A DNA stretch of 64,000 nucleotides, from contig JAQFVV010006716.1 in the NCBI GenBank assembly GCA_028023455.1, forward strand, positions 370,018 through 434,017, written 5' to 3'. Positions 59,259-64,000 of the stretch are shown here, one piece after another (positions within the stretch are counted from its first letter, which is position 1; each line of letters begins with the position of its first letter). Origin of the DNA: Epiperipatus broadwayi (taxonomy: Eukaryota > Onychophora > Udeonychophora > Euonychophora > Peripatidae). The translations under genes and the position numbers were made by a program. Under the pieces are notes generated by a model. It worked only from the letters and a program-made list of their open reading frames with translations, had not been told where the DNA came from and did no database searches.

Positions 59259-60111
59259 TTTTTTTGCTATTTTGCTACAGAAAGTCACAATTTATTTCTT
59301 AACGTATTTTAATACAATCTATATAAATATATTGTATTATGTATATCTAGGAGCTATATCCTGTATGTGAAGAAAAAAAAAATTTTTTGTTCTTTAAAAA
59401 AAAAGTCAAATATTCTAAATTCTTTATTTATGTTTTCAAAAACTAACTTTGCCTACCTCACGAGGTCCTATTTTAACCCTATGCCTATATGTATCTGTTT
59501 ATACATGAAAATATAAAAAATCCTGCCGTGTCTGTCTTTAATAACTATACCACATATTATTCTCCTCAGTTTACTTTATTTATATTTCATTAAAATATCA
59601 TTGCTATGTTAATATAACTGAAATAATCCACTTACAGCTTGACCTGGCTTTCTCTGACACCTGAAACAACTAAAAAATGCATTTACATTAATACAAGTAT
59701 ATATATATAAAGAAATATGTGAGCAAAATATACATAAGTCATGTTTAAAAATTATTTTGGCTCACTAAGCATACATTGTTATTTTGATCATCTAGTATAG
59801 TTTAGTCTATTTTGATATCCGATATGAGAAATTGCACTTGCCGACAAATTTATTTGAGAAGGGCGCCAGTCGACAAGACAATGGCCATATCAAATATACA
59901 TATTAATGAATAATGATCCAAGCACACATTTATAAGGGTTTATAAAGTTTCAATGCAATTAAAATTTTACTTTGCGTTTCAGTTCACTTTTTAAAAAAAT
60001 TTAATTTGATTCTGCTGAACGAAAAAAAAAATCTCTGGATGAATAAGTAAATGCTATTTTAAATGACACAATATTATTTAAATCTAAGACGTATAACAAC
60101 TAAGTACGGTA

Positions 60112-60310
60112 ATTTGTCTGACCTGGGATCGAAACCAGTTACCATTTTGGTCAAGACACAAAAAAAAATTCAAACAGCCAAAGTATGATTAACAAAAATA
60201 AAATATATACACAAAAAAAAATTAAAAATAGAAGTAAAATCCCATGATAACTGCCACTCCGAATTATGAACCTGGGATCGAAACCAACTACCATTTTGGT
60301 CACAACCCGA
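60112..60310 (-). repeat. Duplicated tRNA-like B-box motif in the leader
   Basis: Two copies about 150 bp apart. On the minus strand each reads GGTTTCGATCCCAGGT after ACCAAAATGGTA, i.e. a B-box with part of a T-arm helix (CTGG/CCAG). They could be remnants of tRNA-derived SINEs or captured tRNA 3' halves. Confidence 0.5.
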
Positions 60311-60685
60311 AATAGATGAACAATTATCAAGCAATTTTACAGAATCACGCATTGAGATCAAAAACTGTTTCAAAAAAACATTTATATAAAAATGGGTTTT
60401 ACCAAACTATAACGAAGTGTATACCATATACACCCATATATATGAATATGTACACACCAAATAAGCATATATATGACTACATATAAATATACAAACAGAT
60501 ATACCTATACAAATATTTCTTTTATTATTATGTACATAAATTTATTAGAACGAATGTCATATTGCAAACCGCATACTCCTATTATTTCAGGCAAGTAACG
60601 CTGGTCACAACTATGACACGGAAACAACAATTGCAGACATAGACCTATTATTTCAGGCTACTCAGCAATTCTGAACTCTAAAGTG

Positions 60686-60800
60686 TAAGGGGTCTTCACC
60701 TAAACGGTTACTCAAGGAATCTTCATAAACGATCACTAAAAAAACAAGGGCTTCACCTAACGGTTACTCAAAGGGTCTTCACCTAACGGTTACTCAATAA
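60686..60800 (-). repeat. Short tandem repeats in the leader
   Basis: Three to four imperfect units based on GGTCTTCACCTAACGGTTACTCAA (given on the plus strand, in parts). Noncoding. Confidence 0.75.
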
Positions 60801-61989
60801 ATGATTCAATAGCATAATCCGAAATGGAGAAAAAAAAAATCTTAACTAAAGGGTGGCTGACATATATGTTATACAAAAATATATCTTTAATATATATTTA
60901 TTAACGAACATACGCATTTACTTTTCTTATAAGATAAAATTAAGTTTGCTAGTATTGAAACAAAACTTAATTTATATTTGGTAGGACACGTAATTACAAA
61001 ATATTTAACAGTGAACGAGAATTTTGCATGATTATAGCATTCATTTTATATAAAAACGAAATGCAGAGAAAGTGAAAAAAAATGTTTGTTAACACCATAC
61101 AATGACACGTGTAATTTTGACTTATCAAAGCTTTCAATCTATGAAAAAAAATTCTATTAACGAAAAAAAAAGGTTATCTAAGATATTTACAAAAATTTAT
61201 CCAAACGGAAAATAAAAATCTATTATGTACTGTACTTTTTTTTTTTTTTTGACTCAAAATATTAACACTACCGTTTATACTATATTTCGAAAAAAAACAT
61301 TATTATTCCAAACTTTTTCATATTTGAGCGATACTAAAAACAATCTAAAGTACGAAAGCTAATTTAAGGGAGGGCGGGTGGGTATATATTTGACACTTCC
61401 GCCTTATTGAAGCTATCTACTTTATACGAGAAAAAAAAATATGGCGTACTGGCCATGACAAAACTAATTAGGATTACCAAAAAATTACTTTAACTCTGAA
61501 ATCTTCTTTTCTAGTCACACACCAAAAAAAACAACTGACGGCGTGTTAACTTTTTAACTATAAAATATTCATTTTCTATATATCAAACTCGGAAAAAAAA
61601 TGTTTAGCTTATGGCACATTTAACTTCTTAATTAATTAAAAAAATGACATTTAGCTCACGTTAGGAAACAAACTTGGAAAAATTATACATATATTATTTT
61701 TATATAAATATATTCAACTAAAACTAACTTCTCAGGGTAGTAATTTTTTTTTTTTTTTTAAAAAATGACATACGTCCCACTGCGACAAACTAGAAGCAAA
61801 AAAAAATTCCCGTATAACTAACAATTATTTCGTGTTATTTAAAAAAACATTATATATATGTGTGTACAAACCCGGGAAAAAAAATCTACATATATATTAT
61901 TCATTAATTTAAAACAGAAAAAGAAAAAAACATTATACACACATACAAATGTTATACAGGGCATTGCAGGGTATGGAAAATTTCGAATA

Positions 61990-62008
61990 GCCACACGATG
62001 GGCGTCCA
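61990..62008 (-). promoter_or_regulatory. Possible tRNA-Lys primer binding site
   Basis: In element orientation TGGACGCCCATCGTGTGGC, against TGGCGCCCAACGTGGGGC, the complement of a lysine tRNA 3' end: one inserted A and two mismatches. It lies 25 bp inside the LTR edge instead of the usual 0-8, the gap being filled by a T-rich run. Function would need the gap to be tolerated. Confidence 0.45.
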
Positions 62009-63235
62009 GAATTACGGAAAAAAAAAAATCTACTGTGACAGTCAGATGATGTGTGTAGATTTAACCCAGTTCGAATACTAGGCGAAAGTACCTCAAAGCC
62101 AACCATACGCGAGATATAAATCAAGAATACTTATGACCTCTGCCCATTCGCCTGTTCTCGAGGCCTGATCACAAACAAACAACACCATCTGAGCCATGCA
62201 TAAATTATTTTTCAACCGGCCACAAAGCTTAGCAACAGCGGTAGAGACATGGACGGGAAATCCTAAAGAGCTAAAAGCTAAATGTGTAAAGTACATCAAA
62301 ATATGTGTTGGTGTTTGCGTTTTGCGTGCCTGGATCATTGAAAAGTAAAAATAAAGCATTTAATATCACTAAGAAACTCAAGTTTTTGATAATTAAATAA
62401 TGTTTAATTACTGGCTTTAAAATATGAATAAAGCTTTAATGGCCTCCGCTATTCCCCTCAATTATGGCAACAAACTAATTAGACAATAAAAAGAAAACAG
62501 GTTAATAGGTTTGCGGTCAAATTCTTTTCTTCCCAATTTTATTAAAAAAAATTCCAACTCGATCTTCTCGATAAAGTACGATAGATCATAAAAACCTTTC
62601 GCAAAGCATTTCTTATGGCTTTGCGCTAAAAACCGGGTTTAAAATTAACTTAGAACGTATATAGCTAAATCAAATATACGTGACTAGCTAATGGCGGACA
62701 AAAAAGAGGTGTTATCAAAAAGATCAAGTTGGCACACAAAAGAAACTGACTTGGATTTAATTAACAACATAAATAAAATTGGAAAGTGATTTCAAATGAC
62801 AAAAAAAATTAATTATTAAATTTAACCGCAACGAAATACTAAATATTTACAATGGTTAGTAAGGAAGAATAGCGAAGGTAAAAAGGTTACATATAGCTAG
62901 ATGATCCCAAAATATATTTAAGGTTAATTCATAAAATGTTTACATAGCAAGACATATATTTCAATACAACAATAAAACAATATGAATCAAAAGTAGCATA
63001 CGAGATAGTTTAATTTAGGAGATACGATACCGTCCTTTTTCCGTGATGTTCCCTGCGGCGTCCGCGGCTTGATCCGACCGACGATAGGTGTTTGTCCGGA
63101 CAATGAAAATATGAAGTATGGCTTCCATGAAAAGTTCTCCAGACACGGCATAGAGTTCATATGGTTATTGATTGGATGTTAAGGCATTTTGGATGGTATT
63201 TAGGAACCTCGGCGATAGGCAAAGCTATGATTTGC

Positions 63236-63304
63236 CTAGCCAAGCATATCCATTTTCCTCAAAATACGGTTGGTTTTAACTGGAGCAGGTTCCAACTTCT
63301 CCAT
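63236..63304 (-). CDS. 22-codon leader ORF, 5' LTR copy
   Basis: MEKLEPAPVK ... MDMLG, the copy that would actually be transcribed ahead of gag. It lies about 220 bp downstream of the TATA box at 63528-63535. In this copy a longer frame (63236-63487) is open through it. Confidence 0.4.
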   Translation of the reverse strand: MEKLEPAPVKTNRILRKMDMLG

Positions 63305-63527
63305 TGTTTGAAAATGACAGCTGTATAACTTTTTTTTGAAGCACAAGCTAAATGTGAAGCAAAATCTGACGGATTTCTCCCAAGAGAAATCTGAATGCAC
63401 TTTCCAGAAAGCTTGGAAATAAAACAGCAAGAAAAATCTTAATAAATCGCCTTCACAAGCAAAATCAGAATCAAATGACTCCTTCAAAAAGAAAAGTCTG
63501 AATAATTATCTCTTTTGTTCTCCCTAC

Positions 63528-63535
63528 TATTTATA
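63528..63535 (-). promoter_or_regulatory. TATA box of the 5' LTR
   Basis: TATAAATA on the minus strand in the context AAGTATAAATAGTAGG. This is the likely promoter of the gag-only element. Confidence 0.6.
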
Positions 63536-64000
63536 CTTTCTCTGCCAGCTACCTTCCATTGTTTGTATGATCTGAGATCTTGATAAGCCCCCCCTTGCTG
63601 CTTTGTTTTAAAACAACACGTTCTAAAAATAACTTCAATTTTTTACTCTAACTTTCTTACTTTAAAGTTGGAATTCTATTAATTAAAAAGCAAGAAAGAA
63701 AATGCCATCTTTAATTAGACTTGAACGACTCACTAATTAAAATATACATTCTTTCAGAAATGTTGGTGGGCTTATCTCAAAATCAAATCATACTAAATAT
63801 TTTAATAAAAATTTGAACAACAATATATTATTATTTTACAATAGAATAAGCATTTTATTTCAGCAGAATTTTGCATTACTCATATATATACGCTAGATGT
63901 ATATATATGTATGTTTGACTAATAGGTTAAGCAATTTTTATCAATAGAATGAAATTTATTTAAAATAAAATATTTAACTGTAATACACATTTAATAAGCA

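Larger units (their letters stand above)
59259..62033 (-). other. Long untranslated leader of the gag-only element
   Basis: About 2.8 kb between the 5' LTR and gag with no meaningful reading frame, rich in poly-A runs. It holds a PBS-like site, a cluster of short tandem repeats and a pair of tRNA-like motifs. Splicing from a donor in the LTR to the TTTCTGTAG acceptor before gag would remove it from the gag mRNA. It may replace lost pol sequence. Confidence 0.55.
55835..64000 (-). mobile_element. Gag-only LTR retrotransposon, young, cut by window edge
   Basis: Two direct LTRs (55835-57927, and 62034 to beyond the window) flank a 4106-bp interior. The element reads on the minus strand: 5' LTR at right, long leader, gag (58176-59258), 3' LTR at left. 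No protease, RT, RNase H or integrase can be found in any frame of the interior. The LTRs differ at three places by eye over 1.97 kb (two substitutions, one T-run length), so insertion is recent. Termini are TG...CA, and ATAT flanks the left side. It resembles the gag-bearing non-autonomous LTR elements known from plants (TR-GAG type). It must use pol proteins from a related Ty3/gypsy-like element. Confidence 0.85.
62034..64000 (-). repeat. 5' LTR of the gag-only element (cut by window end)
   Basis: Identical by eye to the 3' LTR except C for A near 62366, one extra T near 63331-63338 and T for C near 63859. Roughly 126 bp, including the terminal TG, lie outside the window. Confidence 0.9.

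Noticed and set aside
55894-62359. 88-codon minus-strand ORF present in both LTRs
   Set aside because: It is inside the LTR, ends near its edge, and has no family features; its identity in both copies follows from LTR identity.

Overview
This is a strongly AT-rich, gene-poor stretch of an animal genome, most likely an invertebrate. I see no convincing host exon. Almost everything recognisable is mobile DNA: non-LTR retrotransposons (an RTE-type family plus at least three other LINE fragments), Penelope-like elements with GIY-YIG endonuclease, long LTRs with a Gag gene, tRNA-derived SINE-like sequences, foldback elements, and many (TA)n tracts that serve as insertion sites or repeat junctions. 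The species cannot be fixed from the sequence alone.

Layout. 1.7-2.3 kb: foldback element. 2.3-7.5 kb: two decayed LINEs. 7.6-7.8 kb: long TTA microsatellite. 8.0-9.7 kb: element with inverted ends holding a twin-primed RTE insertion. 14.6-15.6 kb: Penelope copy 1. 20.2-22.9 kb: solo LTR of a second type. 23.5 kb: SINE with target duplications. 24.1-25.3 kb: two direct duplications. 26.0 kb: ribozyme-bearing repeat. 28.0-28.4 kb: inverted-dimer element. 28.4-33.2 kb: tandem about 417-bp ribozyme repeats, split by a 2.17-kb solo LTR and ending in an inverted section. 33.3-34.6 kb: truncated RTE. 35.9-37.2 kb: Penelope copy 2. 37.8-41.1 kb: near full-length RTE. 42.7-43.4 and 47.9-48.2 kb: two more foldbacks. 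48.3-49.7 kb: RTE relics. 50.8-51.0 kb: second copy of the 26-kb ribozyme repeat. 52.0 kb: Penelope relic. 52.6-53.2 kb: palindromic tRNA-like repeat. 54.2-55.7 kb: RTE relic and another LINE. 55.8 kb to the right edge: a young LTR retrotransposon carrying only gag.

The most interesting signal is a set of hammerhead ribozyme motifs in several unrelated repeat families. In the 417-bp tandem repeat, in a 210-bp dispersed repeat and in the foldback elements I can draw stem I, the CTGANGA box, stem II, the GAAA box and a cleavage triplet, in type I order. In each, stem III is a very short palindrome (TCATGA, TACGTA, ACTAGT), the arrangement expected of ribozymes that work as dimers. The tandem repeats match the known design of metazoan retrozymes, small non-autonomous elements thought to be copied by Penelope-like machinery. 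Penelope copies are present here and carry a decayed hammerhead-like block in their own 3' regions.

The second is the gag-only LTR element at the right edge. It has 2.1-kb LTRs with only three differences seen by eye, a 4.1-kb interior, an intact 360-codon Gag frame and no pol. It must borrow protease, reverse transcriptase and integrase from elsewhere, yet it moved recently.
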